Assembly (NCBI GenBank): GCA_947627725.1
Contig: CANQXE010000009.1
Location: forward strand, 1 to 64,000
Reading direction: 5' to 3'
Origin: an uncultured Clostridia bacterium
GTDB taxonomy: Bacteria > Bacillota > Clostridia > Oscillospirales > Acutalibacteraceae
DNA length: 64,000 nt
Under the pieces are notes generated by a model, which did no database searches, had not been told where the DNA came from, and was given only the letters and a program-made list of their open reading frames with translations. A program made the translations under genes and the position numbers. The stretch's first letter is position 1, and every line of letters starts with the position of its first letter. Positions 24,856 to 34,640 of the stretch are shown here, one piece after another.

Positions 24856-26292
24856 ATAAGAAAACAATATCAAACAGAATATATACAGTTTTCAGAAGAA
24901 CAGAAGCAGAGAGCAGCCAATACAGATTTGGTTGCTTTTTTACTTTCTCAAGGTGAGAGTTTAAAGCGTTGTGGATCTGAAATGTTATGGGAAGCAGGCG
25001 GCAGAGTAACAATCCGGGACAATATCTGGTACAGTCAGTATGAGCAGAAAGGCGGTAATGCCGTTCAATTTGTTGAGAAGTATTATAACAAAAGTTATCA
25101 GGATGCAGTGCAAATGCTGCTTGACGAACACATAGAACCCATAAGTGTTGAAATGCAGAAAAAGCAGAATAAAAAGAGACCTTTTGAACTCCCTGCACCT
25201 AATGAAAGTATGAAACAGATATTTGCGTACTTGTTCAAATCACGATTTCTTGACAGAGATGTTGTTAAATACTTTGTTGATAAAGGATTGATTTATGAAA
25301 GCAAAGAAATCATCAAGGGAAAAGAAATTCATAACTGTGTATTTGTCGGGGTAGATAAGAACGGTAAGGCCCGCCATGCTCACAAGAGAGGAACATATAC
25401 ACTTGGTGATTCGTTCAAAGGGAATGTGGATAGCTGTGAAGCTGAGTACAGTTTTCATCATACAGGCACAAGCAATGTACTGTATGTTTTTGAGGCTCCC
25501 ATAGATATGCTTTCATATATTTCTTTACACAAAGAAAACTGGACTGAGCATTCCTATGTTTCTTTGTGCTCTGTTTCAGATCGTGCCGTTATTCAAATGC
25601 TGAAGGATAATCCGAATCTCAATAAAATATATTTATGCCTTGATAATGACAGAGAAGGAATAGATTCCGATTACAGAATAAGGCATAATCTGAATCAAAT
25701 CGGATATTATGATGTTGCATTCATCAGACCGAAATACAAGGATTGGAATGAGATTCTCAAGGCGAAAAACGGCATTGAACCATTACCTGCTGTTCCTCAT
25801 CCTACAATGAATAAAATGTGTGAGCTTATAAAAAATACTGTTCATACGGCAATGAGGATTAAGCCGTTGCAGTTTTATTATAAAACCATTTGCGATGATT
25901 TTCAGCAATTAATAAATGCAAGTACAAACGATGATATCGTATGCTGCGCAAACCGTCTTGCGATAGATGCAATCCGCATGACAAAAGGTTATTTACTTGC
26001 AAATGATAAAGAATTAATGATAGGAATATTTCAAAAATATTTGCCGCATACAGATAAAAGCTGCCTTGAAAACAAATTTAAAAAACTAAATAAAGATATG
26101 GATTACTTCAAGGATTTGTTTAATCCGATGCAAATGAGAATAGATCACGATCTTGAAAGAGATATACAGTGTGTGTTTGAAATCATTTGCGACAGTCTGC
26201 AAATCCAATCACAGATTGAAATGGCAGAAACTGAAAATTTTACAGAAGAACAAGAAGGGAGTGATGCCGTATGGGAAATCCAACAGGCTTAA
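24856..26292 (+). CDS. DUF3991/TOPRIM DNA primase-like protein, AUA start
   Basis: The 478-residue protein has the element-type primase layout. An N-terminal zinc-finger-like/DUF3991 region (SLKRCGSEMLWE, then YNKSYQDAVQMLL) is followed by a TOPRIM-like domain (VFEAPIDMLSY, LNKIYLCLDNDREG). There is no ATG, GTG or TTG from the stop at 24847 to the conserved TEYIQFSEEQKQRAANTDLV. ATA at 24856 gives M-R-K-Q-Y, nine bases after GGATGG. A later in-frame TTG (24928) would delete this conserved start. It probably primes synthesis of the transferred strand. It overlaps virD4 by 22 bases. Confidence 0.8.
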   Translation: MRKQYQTEYIQFSEEQKQRAANTDLVAFLLSQGESLKRCGSEMLWEAGGRVTIRDNIWYSQYEQKGGNAVQFVEKYYNKSYQDAVQMLLDEHIEPISVEMQKKQNKKRPFELPAPNESMKQIFAYLFKSRFLDRDVVKYFVDKGLIYESKEIIKGKEIHNCVFVGVDKNGKARHAHKRGTYTLGDSFKGNVDSCEAEYSFHHTGTSNVLYVFEAPIDMLSYISLHKENWTEHSYVSLCSVSDRAVIQMLKDNPNLNKIYLCLDNDREGIDSDYRIRHNLNQIGYYDVAFIRPKYKDWNEILKAKNGIEPLPAVPHPTMNKMCELIKNTVHTAMRIKPLQFYYKTICDDFQQLINASTNDDIVCCANRLAIDAIRMTKGYLLANDKELMIGIFQKYLPHTDKSCLENKFKKLNKDMDYFKDLFNPMQMRIDHDLERDIQCVFEIICDSLQIQSQIEMAETENFTEEQEGSDAVWEIQQA

Positions 26293-28178
26293 TCGTCGCT
26301 GCCGTTATAATGTTTACCGTGCTTGGTTTAATATCCTTGCTTGCACACATTTATAATCTGAACAATATTAAATCAAAAACAGTCGGTGACGGACAGCACG
26401 GAACAGCCCGATTTGCACCGAAAGAAGAAATCAGGAAAACATATAAACACGTTCCGTATGAGCCTGAAAAATGGAGAATTCAGGCAAAGAACGGTGAAAC
26501 ACCTACAATGCCGAATGGTGAGCCTTTACCTCAGGGAATTGTCGTCGGCTGCAAAGGTAAAGCAACTACAACTGCACTTGTTGACGATCAGGATGTACAC
26601 GCATTAATGATTGGTGCAGCAGGCGTAGGTAAAACAGCATATTTCCTTTATCCGAATATTGAATATGCTTGTGCAAGCGGTATGAGTTTTATCAGTTCCG
26701 ACACGAAGGGCGATATCTACCGAAGTTACGGAAATATCGCCCGAAAGTATTATGGGTATAATATTTCCGTTCTTGATTTGCGTAATCCGACCAAGTCACA
26801 CGGCAACAATTTATTGCACCTTGTCAACAAGTATATTGATTTATACGAGGTAAGTGTTAAAGAGAAAAAGCCGAATATATCATACAAAGCAAAGGCAGAA
26901 AAGTACGCCAAAATTATTTCAAAAACAATCATTATGTCAGGAATGGATGCTGCATCCTTCGGACAAAACGCATATTTCTATGATGCAGCAGAGGGATTAT
27001 TAACCTCTGCTATTTTGCTTGTTGCGGAATTCGCACCGAAAGAGAAACGCCATATAGTCTCTGTTTTCAAAATCATTCAAGATTTATTGGCTCCGTCAAA
27101 GGTAAAAGGACAGACACAGTTTAAGCAGTTGCTTGATAAGCTGCCGCCCGAACATAAGGCAAGATGGTTTGCAGGAGCAGCTCTGAACTCAGGTGAACAG
27201 TCTATGATGTCAGTAATGTCAACAGCTATGTCAAGACTGAATGCTTTTCTTGATACTGAACTTGAACAGATTTTATGCTTTGATACAGAGATTGATGCAG
27301 AGAAATTCTGTAACGAGAAATCGGCAATATTTATTGTAATGCCCGAAGAAGATGACACCAAATATTTTATGGTATCGTTGATACTGCAACAATTTTACAG
27401 AGAGGTATTAACCGTTGCAGATGAGAACAACGGCAAGCTGAAAAACAGAGTAATGATGTATCTTGACGAGTTCGGAACGCTGCCGAAGATACAGTCGGCA
27501 GAGCTTATGTTCTCGGCAGGGCGTTCAAGAAAGATAAGTATTGTTCCAATCATACAATCCTTTGCGCAGCTTAATAAAAACTACGGTGCAGAGGGTGCGG
27601 AAATTATAACTGACAATACACAGCTTACTATATTCGGCGGCTTTGCTCCGAACTCAAAATCTGCCGAAGTATTATCCAAAGCAATGGGCAGCAGAACGGT
27701 TATGAGCGGTTCGGTCAGCAGAGGAAAAAATGATCCATCGCAGTCGTTACAAATGATTGAAAGACCGTTAATGACTCCCGATGAACTCAAATCCATGCCT
27801 AAAGGACAGTTCATTGTTATGAAAACAGGACACAATCCCATGAAGATAAAACTGAAACTTTTCTTTAAGTGGGGTATAGAATTTGAGAAACCTTTCAGTC
27901 TTGAAGAACAAGATACTCGTGAGGTTAAATATCTGAACAAACGAGAACTTGAAACTGCAATCAATGAACTGTATGGCAGTGAAGAATTATCTGAAGAAGA
28001 AATACAGGCGGCACTTGCCAAAGCCGGGCAGCTTCATGCACCACAAACACCAATCACTGAACAAGAGATTGAAAGAAGAAAGGCAAAAAAGAAGAATAAG
28101 GATAATGATTCAAAAGGCGGAGGGCAAAGTATAGTTAAGAACAATGTGCCTATTGCGAGAATGAACAATGTTAAATAA
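26271..28178 (+). CDS. virD4: VirD4/TraG-type coupling protein
   Basis: This 635-residue ATPase delivers the relaxosome to the channel. One N-terminal membrane segment is followed by GQHGTARFAPKEEI. Walker A is GAAGVGKTAYF (about 115), Walker B is MYLDEFGTLP (about 398), and a QSFAQLNKNYG motif follows. The C-terminus is charged (ERRKAKKKNKD). The length and motifs are complete. It is the last gene of the transfer operon. Its end marks a sharp change to more AT-rich DNA. Confidence 0.95.
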   Translation: MGNPTGLIVAAVIMFTVLGLISLLAHIYNLNNIKSKTVGDGQHGTARFAPKEEIRKTYKHVPYEPEKWRIQAKNGETPTMPNGEPLPQGIVVGCKGKATTTALVDDQDVHALMIGAAGVGKTAYFLYPNIEYACASGMSFISSDTKGDIYRSYGNIARKYYGYNISVLDLRNPTKSHGNNLLHLVNKYIDLYEVSVKEKKPNISYKAKAEKYAKIISKTIIMSGMDAASFGQNAYFYDAAEGLLTSAILLVAEFAPKEKRHIVSVFKIIQDLLAPSKVKGQTQFKQLLDKLPPEHKARWFAGAALNSGEQSMMSVMSTAMSRLNAFLDTELEQILCFDTEIDAEKFCNEKSAIFIVMPEEDDTKYFMVSLILQQFYREVLTVADENNGKLKNRVMMYLDEFGTLPKIQSAELMFSAGRSRKISIVPIIQSFAQLNKNYGAEGAEIITDNTQLTIFGGFAPNSKSAEVLSKAMGSRTVMSGSVSRGKNDPSQSLQMIERPLMTPDELKSMPKGQFIVMKTGHNPMKIKLKLFFKWGIEFEKPFSLEEQDTREVKYLNKRELETAINELYGSEELSEEEIQAALAKAGQLHAPQTPITEQEIERRKAKKKNKDNDSKGGGQSIVKNNVPIARMNNVK

Positions 28179-28888
28179 GATAGTTAATCAATAATACTGT
28201 TCAAATATAGACATTTTAGAATATAATTTGCTCTATATAACTTTACATGGAAAATTTCGTATTTGGTACAAGAGCGTTTAATAGTTAATATTGACTCTTA
28301 CAATATAAGTCATAGAAATATTGGAGTTACATATAGATCTGTATTATTAATAGATGGAAAGATTCATATGATTTTGATGATTTTCTTAGCGTTCCCATAA
28401 TACAGCATACTAAATATTATGGTATGTGTGTTATTGTAGTTTATCCCGTAATGTAAGAATAATCGTTTAAAAATGGGAAATTCAATAATTTAGACCATGT
28501 TTTCTATAGTTTTGATATTAGCATGGACATTATAAAAATGTATGATATTATTTATTCGAGAATGACATTTTGGAATATTTAATACTAAGTTCCTTTTAAT
28601 CATTTTTTTTTAGGGGTTTATTAATTGTTATATTCATTTTTTATGTTTATAGTAGTAAAAAAATGAATGGGTCTGTAATTATTACAATGGAAATAGTTAC
28701 ATGGTATAATTATGAACTGATTTAATGGTTGATGGTAATATACAGATTACGACTATTTGATTGGTTATAGTAATAACTGTTCCATAAGTAGTTGAATATG
28801 GCCACTTTTTAAGTGATAGTTTGTTATAGAACGAATGCGTCAGCAGGCACTAGGTGTAAATCCCATGTTAGAGTATTGAGGTGAAAAT
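28179..28888. other. AT-rich non-coding junction
   Basis: These 710 bases separate virD4 from the nucleobase island. I see no ORF of note, no clear terminator and no RNA gene. Composition is more AT-rich than the transfer genes. A GGTGTAAATCCCATG motif lies just before the glycosylase gene. It probably marks an insertion boundary. Confidence 0.5.
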
Positions 28889-29548
28889 ATGCATTATTTA
28901 CAGTATGATTTGAATGACGAAAGAGTCAAGTATTTAATGAAGACAGACGAGAAGTTGGGTAGATTGATTAGATATATTGGAGTTAGTGAGTTACCGATAG
29001 AAAGAGATGGGTTTAAATGTCTTGTAAAGTATATTGTGGGTCAGCAAATAAGTGATAAAGCACGTGAAACCATCTGGAATCGTCTCTGTACTACATTGGG
29101 TGATGTAACGCCCAATGTAGTATTATTGGCTAGGGAAAGTCATCTCTGTGGTATAGGGTTGTCCAGACGAAAGGTAGAGTATATCAAGATATTAGCAAAA
29201 AGTGTTATTAATAAAACAATAAACTTTGACGAATTTAATACTCTTCCAAATGAAGACGTGATTTCCCAGTTAACGGCTTTGAAAGGAATTGGGCGCTGGA
29301 CATCGGAGATGTATTTGATTTTTTCGTTGGGAAGAGAGAACGTGTTGTCAAAAGGTGATGGAACGATTAAACGCATTATTCAATGGATGTATGGTTTAAA
29401 TGAATTGCCTTCTTCAGAATTATTAACAGAGTATTTTGCCAATTGGATTGATTATGCTACTATTGTTTCGTCGTACTTTTGGAAGTCTATTGCTTTGGGA
29501 TTGACACATAAACCGTTTGATGAAGTGATTTCTAATCAGGAGACTTAA
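28889..29548 (+). CDS. HhH-GPD DNA glycosylase (AlkA/3-methyladenine type)
   Basis: The 219-residue base-excision enzyme has CLVKYIVGQQISDKARETIW, which is typical of AlkA-like helix-hairpin-helix glycosylases. The hairpin is LTALKGIGRWTSEMYLIF. The catalytic Asp lies in LSKGDGTIKR. Known relatives remove alkylated purines from DNA. The RBS GAGGTG is eight bases before the ATG. It is the first gene of a four-gene island of nucleic-acid and nucleobase proteins, so it may act on a modified or damaged base in invading DNA rather than in routine repair. Confidence 0.85.
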   Translation: MHYLQYDLNDERVKYLMKTDEKLGRLIRYIGVSELPIERDGFKCLVKYIVGQQISDKARETIWNRLCTTLGDVTPNVVLLARESHLCGIGLSRRKVEYIKILAKSVINKTINFDEFNTLPNEDVISQLTALKGIGRWTSEMYLIFSLGRENVLSKGDGTIKRIIQWMYGLNELPSSELLTEYFANWIDYATIVSSYFWKSIALGLTHKPFDEVISNQET

Positions 29549-29550
29549 AT

Positions 29551-30798
29551 ATGAAGAGAGATAGTATGCATTGGATGAAATATTCAATTGATATTTCAAA
29601 AAGCGTTTCTTCGTCTTATCTGCATGTAGGAGCAGTACTAGTATCTGACCAAAATGAATTATTATGTTCAGCCTACACATGTGAAGAAAGAGATAAATTA
29701 TGGTATGATGTTATTTTAACAAAAGTACAAAAATTAAACGTTTCTTGTGCGCAGAGTCTGTATATAACAATAAACACATTATCAGCGGATGCGAAATTTG
29801 ATGTACTTGCATTATTAACTATAGTCAGCATAAAAGAACTATACATTGGGCTTCCAGATCCAGCACTAACAAAATATTTTGATGATGATCCAGTTACTTC
29901 ATTCCAAAATGTATATCGTTATCCAGATGAATTACAACGTGAGATTTTAGGAGTGAATGAAAATTTTTTTACTAATAGTCAGCAATGTATCAAGCGTAGT
30001 CCCTATTATTCCGAAAATAGGATTAGCAATTTGGTTATTGATAAACTACAATCTAAGGGGTTAGATGTATCTAAAACCGAGCTTGATTTAAACAAACGGA
30101 AATTTGAGCTAGCAAATCTAATTCATATTAAATATGGAATTGAATATGAGGAGGCTAATAGTATTGTCAGTAATGTCTTAGCTGAAGCATTTAATAGTAA
30201 GTATTCTACATATACCTATTCCTATGATACACGCTCTCTGGACTCGGATTGGAAGAACAGATTTATGTCTTTTTACAAAGAATTATCTGCAATTCCTTTA
30301 TCTAATCTTAATATTTTAAATGTGGGTGTCGGTGGTGGACAAGAGGCAATAGATTTGTTTTTAGATTGTTATAATATTACCTTTGTCGACATTGCTCAAG
30401 GTGGACTAGAAAGAATCAAAGAACAAATACCCTTATCCAAGACTCTAGTGGCTAGTGCTGATAATTTATTTTCTATACCGAACCACACCTATGATTTATA
30501 TGTATCCTTAAGAACATACAACTCATCTTTTTTTGATATAAAAGAAGCCATAAAAGAAGCCAATAGAGTACTAAAAACTCATGCAATGATTATTATTTCT
30601 GTCGCGAATGGTTTTTTGTATCCAAAACATAATTGTATTATTCCCGGGTTAATCATTCCAGGAACCGAATTTGTTGATATTTATCGTAGTATGGAGACGA
30701 CGAAAGTAATTAAGGATGAGCTAATTCGAGCAGGATTTCATGATGTGCAAATATTTTCTACTAACACTGAAATTTACTTATCAGCAATTAATGGCTGA
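29551..30798 (+). CDS. Degenerate deaminase domain fused to SAM methyltransferase
   Basis: The product has 415 residues. Residues 1-115 follow the RibD/CMP-deaminase layout (HWMKYSIDISKSV, LHVGAVLVSDQNELL, YITINTLSAD, ELYIGLPDPALTKYF). The zinc-binding HAE and PCxxC motifs are replaced (WYDVI and INTLSADAKFD), so deaminase activity is unlikely. Residues about 235-400 are a class I methyltransferase: NILNVGVGGGQEAIDLF, then FVDIAQGGLERIKEQ and a YDLYVSLRTYNS segment. The start lies three bases after the glycosylase stop. Perhaps the dead deaminase domain binds a base or nucleotide that the second domain methylates. Confidence 0.75.
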   Translation: MKRDSMHWMKYSIDISKSVSSSYLHVGAVLVSDQNELLCSAYTCEERDKLWYDVILTKVQKLNVSCAQSLYITINTLSADAKFDVLALLTIVSIKELYIGLPDPALTKYFDDDPVTSFQNVYRYPDELQREILGVNENFFTNSQQCIKRSPYYSENRISNLVIDKLQSKGLDVSKTELDLNKRKFELANLIHIKYGIEYEEANSIVSNVLAEAFNSKYSTYTYSYDTRSLDSDWKNRFMSFYKELSAIPLSNLNILNVGVGGGQEAIDLFLDCYNITFVDIAQGGLERIKEQIPLSKTLVASADNLFSIPNHTYDLYVSLRTYNSSFFDIKEAIKEANRVLKTHAMIIISVANGFLYPKHNCIIPGLIIPGTEFVDIYRSMETTKVIKDELIRAGFHDVQIFSTNTEIYLSAING

Positions 30799-30837
30799 CA
30801 ATGTAAGCAGGTAATAATCATCAAGAATTATAATCTA

Positions 30838-30867
30838 TTGCAGTATCTTATGGGCATATGTTATAAT
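30838..30867 (+). promoter_or_regulatory. Sigma-A-type promoter
   Basis: TTGCAG (30838-30843) and TATAAT (30862-30867) have an 18-base spacer. Transcription would begin near 30875, just before the glycosylase-like gene. Confidence 0.55.
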
Positions 30868-30913
30868 ATAATTAATTATGTTTAAAGCAAACAAAGAGGG
30901 AGTACTACATAAT

Positions 30914-31630
30914 ATGATAAAACAAAAGACTTTTGCTAATCAGATACTACAATTTAATGAGGAACTTTCGGGTGTATCATTAGAACTACCTGATGGATAT
31001 AAAACGATTAATCCATTCAACGGAACTCAAAAACAACAAGTAAAAAAATTAACAACGGAATTTTATCAGAAGTATTATAACGATAATTATATTCGACGTT
31101 TAATATTAGGGAGCTCACCAGCAAGACGGGGTTCGGCAGTCACTGGAATTCCTTTTGAAGATGCATCACATCTTCAATGTGAAACTGGAATTTGTATTGA
31201 TAAATTCTATATTAATAAATCTTCATCAGGATTTTTGTATGATGTTATGAACAAGTATGGAGGCTGTAAGAGGTTTTATACTGATTTTTATATGAATTTT
31301 GTTTGTCCACTCGGTATTGTTAAAACTAGTCCGAAAGGAAATGAGATTAACTGCAATTACTACGAAAATAAAAAGTTACAAGATGCATTACATTCTTTTA
31401 TTGTTAGTACCATTCGTACTCAACTTGATTTTGGGATTGATACGTCGGTGTGTTATTGTATTGGCAGTGGGGAAAACTATAGTTTTTTATCTAAAATAAA
31501 TAAAAAATATAGTTTTTTTAATAAGATTATACCATTAGAACATCCACGTTTTATTATGCAATATAACTCAAAGAAGAAGGACATATTTATTGAAAAATAT
31601 ATTAATGCCCTCTGTAATTTTCATCAATAA
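30914..31630 (+). CDS. DUF4918 uracil-DNA glycosylase-like protein
   Basis: The 238-residue protein matches the DUF4918/SMUG-like branch of the uracil-DNA glycosylase superfamily. The motif GSSPARRGSAVTGIPFED corresponds to the catalytic GxNPxxxGxxxTGxPF region. FVCPLGIVKTS and NCNYYENKKL follow. The C-terminal block PLEHPRFIMQY carries the conserved His. The usual Asn of the first motif reads Ser here, a possible change in activity. ATG 30914 is preferred. An upstream in-frame ATG (30878) lies almost at the predicted transcription start. Confidence 0.8.
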   Translation: MIKQKTFANQILQFNEELSGVSLELPDGYKTINPFNGTQKQQVKKLTTEFYQKYYNDNYIRRLILGSSPARRGSAVTGIPFEDASHLQCETGICIDKFYINKSSSGFLYDVMNKYGGCKRFYTDFYMNFVCPLGIVKTSPKGNEINCNYYENKKLQDALHSFIVSTIRTQLDFGIDTSVCYCIGSGENYSFLSKINKKYSFFNKIIPLEHPRFIMQYNSKKKDIFIEKYINALCNFHQ

Positions 31631-31783
31631 ATTTATAATATTTTATAATATTGTCTTGGATGGAAGATTATTAATGATATAGAATGTTATTAAATTCTGT
31701 TAATATAATTGTAAAATACACAAGTGTATTAACAGTACTTAATTTATCTTAGTACACATAAAAATCATGAAAAGAGGAAAAAT

Positions 31784-32569
31784 ATGTTAGTTACCCAGGA
31801 TAAAATACTAGTGCATTTTCATACAAACGAAATTAGTGCCTATATTTTAAAAAATGACGAATTAGAATTGATAAAAAAGGAAAGTGTAACCTTAGATAAA
31901 ACTTCTACTTGTGATCAGCTGTTAGAAAAAGTTGACCAGTATTTAAATACTTTAGATGCATCTGTAGGAATAGTTGATAACACTCGTGTTAGGTTATATG
32001 CTACAGGTATATTTCAAAGATTTGCACAGGAAAGTCAAGATTACATGGTTATTCATATTTATGTAAATCATGGACTATATTTTAATATTGTGCCACCAGA
32101 ATTAGAAAAGTTTTATCTTGAAAAAAGTCGATCAGTATACGGATCGTCCAATATAATACATGGATTAATTAATCAAGAATTTAGGCGTGTCGTAATATGT
32201 GGTAGCTTTCAGCAACATTTAAAAGAGATAGGAGATATCATGTCAATTTTAAAAAGACATGATATTGCGGTATTAAGTCCCTGGACAACAAAAATTGTAC
32301 CAGAAACCATCGGTACGGATTTTATTCTATTAGAGGGACAAGAACCTCTAAAAAATAAGCGAGATGCTTGGAAACATAAATATATACACATGAAAAAATT
32401 TTGTCAATCCGATGCTATTATTGTATGCAATCCGGATGGTCATATTGGACAGGGTACAATGTTTGAATTTGGATTCATGATAGCTCATTCCAAAAGGGTA
32501 ATATTCACAGATCCACCTACAGACTTATTCATTCCTTTTCCATATGAAGTAGGGCTAAATTTTAAATAA
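31784..32569 (+). CDS. Nucleoside 2-deoxyribosyltransferase-like protein with extra N-domain
   Basis: The product is 261 residues. Residues about 130-261 resemble the nucleoside deoxyribosyltransferase fold (RVVICGSFQQHLKEI, KFCQSDAIIVCNPDGHIGQGTMFEFGFMIA, KRVIFTDPP), with a likely catalytic Glu in TMFEFGFM. Residues 1-130 form an unrecognised beta-rich domain. AGAGGAAAA precedes the ATG. Together with the upstream glycosylases it suggests handling of free or DNA-bound bases and nucleosides. Exact reaction unknown. Confidence 0.65.
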   Translation: MLVTQDKILVHFHTNEISAYILKNDELELIKKESVTLDKTSTCDQLLEKVDQYLNTLDASVGIVDNTRVRLYATGIFQRFAQESQDYMVIHIYVNHGLYFNIVPPELEKFYLEKSRSVYGSSNIIHGLINQEFRRVVICGSFQQHLKEIGDIMSILKRHDIAVLSPWTTKIVPETIGTDFILLEGQEPLKNKRDAWKHKYIHMKKFCQSDAIIVCNPDGHIGQGTMFEFGFMIAHSKRVIFTDPPTDLFIPFPYEVGLNFK

Positions 32570-32904
32570 AACTAAGTAGGAATATTTGGATTTACTGATT
32601 TAAATTGCATAATTTAAGTACGTTACATTTTGATTTTTTACCAAAATAAACACTATATAATCAATAAAAAATTATAGCTTTACGAGTAAGTACATAGAGG
32701 AAAACCTTAGATTCTTCTTCTGTATACTTTTATATTAATGTTTTTAAGCCAGTCTGATAGAAGAGCAAATCAAAGAACCCTCCTCTAGGTGTGTATGTGA
32801 CAAATAGTATATCCAGAAATATCACATTAAGTACAATAAAGTGTTCAACCCTAATGTAGACGAAAGGCGATTTTAGAGGAATAAATATAATGATTTATCA
32901 CACA
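32570..32904. other. AT-rich intergenic region
   Basis: I see no gene, terminator or RNA with confidence in this stretch. It links the nucleobase island to a degenerate insertion sequence. Confidence 0.5.
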
Positions 32905-33290
32905 TAACATGGTGGCGTAAGTATAACCTCATTGAGGATATCTAAAAGAGATACTGTAGCCTAATGATTTGCGACCGACATGCCAATTTCAAATATAAGT
33001 ATAGTGCAAGACTGTTGGTGGAAGGATATGATGTTAGTATAGTTGGTCGAAATACTAAGATGATTTCAAAATACTTAAGAAATCAATTTTAAACAGCTTT
33101 TACATATGGTAAAGTATCCTCCAAAGAGTACGTAGACTCGCTCACGGATAATGGTAATAAGTAGACAAAAAGATGACCCCTCACCTGTAGCCGATCTAGA
33201 GATAGTAATGCAAATAGACTCTTACAGAGGCTGGGTCAGTAAGTGACTTGTATAGAGTCTACATAAACCACCAATTCGACTGGTAGCATT
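32905..33290 (+). pseudogene. Degenerate IS200-type transposase remnant
   Basis: The stretch aligns by eye with the intact element at 37217. GCGACCGACATGCC, then ATATAAGTAT, GGTCGAAATACTAAGA and CAAAGAGTACGTAGACTCG match in the same order, with frameshifts and stops. The 3' hairpin ACCACCAATTCGACTGGTAGC (near 33268-33288) is a decayed version of the intact copy's right-end hairpin. It shows that the cargo region has been entered by this IS type at least twice. Confidence 0.75.
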
Positions 33291-33348
33291 GATTGATAAG
33301 TGTAAAATTATTTTTGAACTATAATGTGATAAAACAAATGGTGGATTA

Positions 33349-34638
33349 TTAACCATAAGGAAACAGTATTATCCACTTGAATTGCTTATTTGTGTTATCA
33401 TATTCCCATTGCAATTCACCATTGTATTTTTTTACAATTTTTCGTATGCTTTTTGTTCCGAAACCGTGTGTATCCTTATTATGCTTTGTTGTGATTAATT
33501 TTCCTTTTTTGCTTTTAGGCTCAATATCGCAGCTGTTAATTACAGTGATTTTATGATATGAACTTAAACTGTTTGTAATTTCAAGATGAATGAACTTATC
33601 GGCTGATTCAGTAGCTGCTTCAACAGCATTATCAAGAAGATTATTAAACAGAGCTGATATGTCATAACCATTGATAAATTTAAGATTATCAGACATAATA
33701 TCTGTTTCAAATGTAATTTCTTTTTCTCTGCATATATCTGTATATTTTCCCAAGATAACATCCAGCAATCTATTTTTTGTTTTGCCTATTTGGTTATATT
33801 TCGTTATATCGCCAATCATATTGCTGATATATGCTTTAATTTCAGGTGAGTCTGACATATTGCTGATTGTCAGGACATGATTTTTATAATCGTGTGCCAT
33901 TACATTCATGGTTTCGTTTTTCTTTTCAAGCAATGTAAGATATTGCATATCAATATCATTTTTTTGATTGACCAATTCCAGTTCAATTAACTTCTGACTG
34001 TTGTTCTCTGCTCTTTCATAAATAATATAAATTATGATATTGGCAACAAGCAATAAAACGATTGAAATAATGCAGATTATGCTTTCAGATAAAGAAAAAG
34101 TTAATCCATTCGTTATAATTCTGATTACAAAAATAATAAACAAACTGCTGACAGGCAGAATAGCAAGCGAACACCAGCGCCCCCAGGATTTTGCCGAATC
34201 CTCCTTTGCAGACAGCTTTGCTAGAAATCTGCTTATCGTGAAATATAAGACCTTGCTTATCATTACATCAAGCATATAAATGGTGGTGTTTTCCATATAT
34301 GAATTATTTGGAGTTTCTGTTATATGGGAAATGAGATATATTGCTGCAACCTCGGATACAAATTGAATTATACTTAATATGGTTCCGTGAAACAATGAAG
34401 ATTTAAACGAACTTTTGAAGCAAGCATAAATGCATAAAATATTACACATTAGTGTAAAGAGAATATTGAATATTTCTTGGCTGGTCACATATTTATATAC
34501 CAACATCAGAACAGCATACAAGCATATGGAAATTAATATTGAAAATTTATTTCTTGTTTTATAAATGGACGTTGCATAGCTGTATACAATCAAGCATTCT
34601 GAAAAATACATAAATACAAGAAAGGGTGGAGCAGGCAT
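33349..34638 (-). CDS. AgrC-like sensor histidine kinase
   Basis: The 429-residue product has about six N-terminal membrane segments (first half), then a cytoplasmic kinase with the phospho-acceptor His in MAHDYKNHVLTIS. The GHKL ATPase has the N box LFNNLLDNAVEAA and G box HGFGTKSIRKIVKKYNGEL. This is the AgrC/ComD class that senses cyclic autoinducer peptides. The partner regulator gene lies two bases upstream and the signal gene agrD is divergent, giving a complete four-part locus. Confidence 0.85.
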   Translation of the reverse strand: MPAPPFLVFMYFSECLIVYSYATSIYKTRNKFSILISICLYAVLMLVYKYVTSQEIFNILFTLMCNILCIYACFKSSFKSSLFHGTILSIIQFVSEVAAIYLISHITETPNNSYMENTTIYMLDVMISKVLYFTISRFLAKLSAKEDSAKSWGRWCSLAILPVSSLFIIFVIRIITNGLTFSLSESIICIISIVLLLVANIIIYIIYERAENNSQKLIELELVNQKNDIDMQYLTLLEKKNETMNVMAHDYKNHVLTISNMSDSPEIKAYISNMIGDITKYNQIGKTKNRLLDVILGKYTDICREKEITFETDIMSDNLKFINGYDISALFNNLLDNAVEAATESADKFIHLEITNSLSSYHKITVINSCDIEPKSKKGKLITTKHNKDTHGFGTKSIRKIVKKYNGELQWEYDNTNKQFKWIILFPYG

Positions 34639-34640
34639 AG

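Noticed and set aside
28889-32569. 7-deazaguanine DNA modification (dpd) or BREX/DISARM system
   Set aside because: No dpdA-like transglycosylase, helicase, PglX or phospholipase genes; family content differs.
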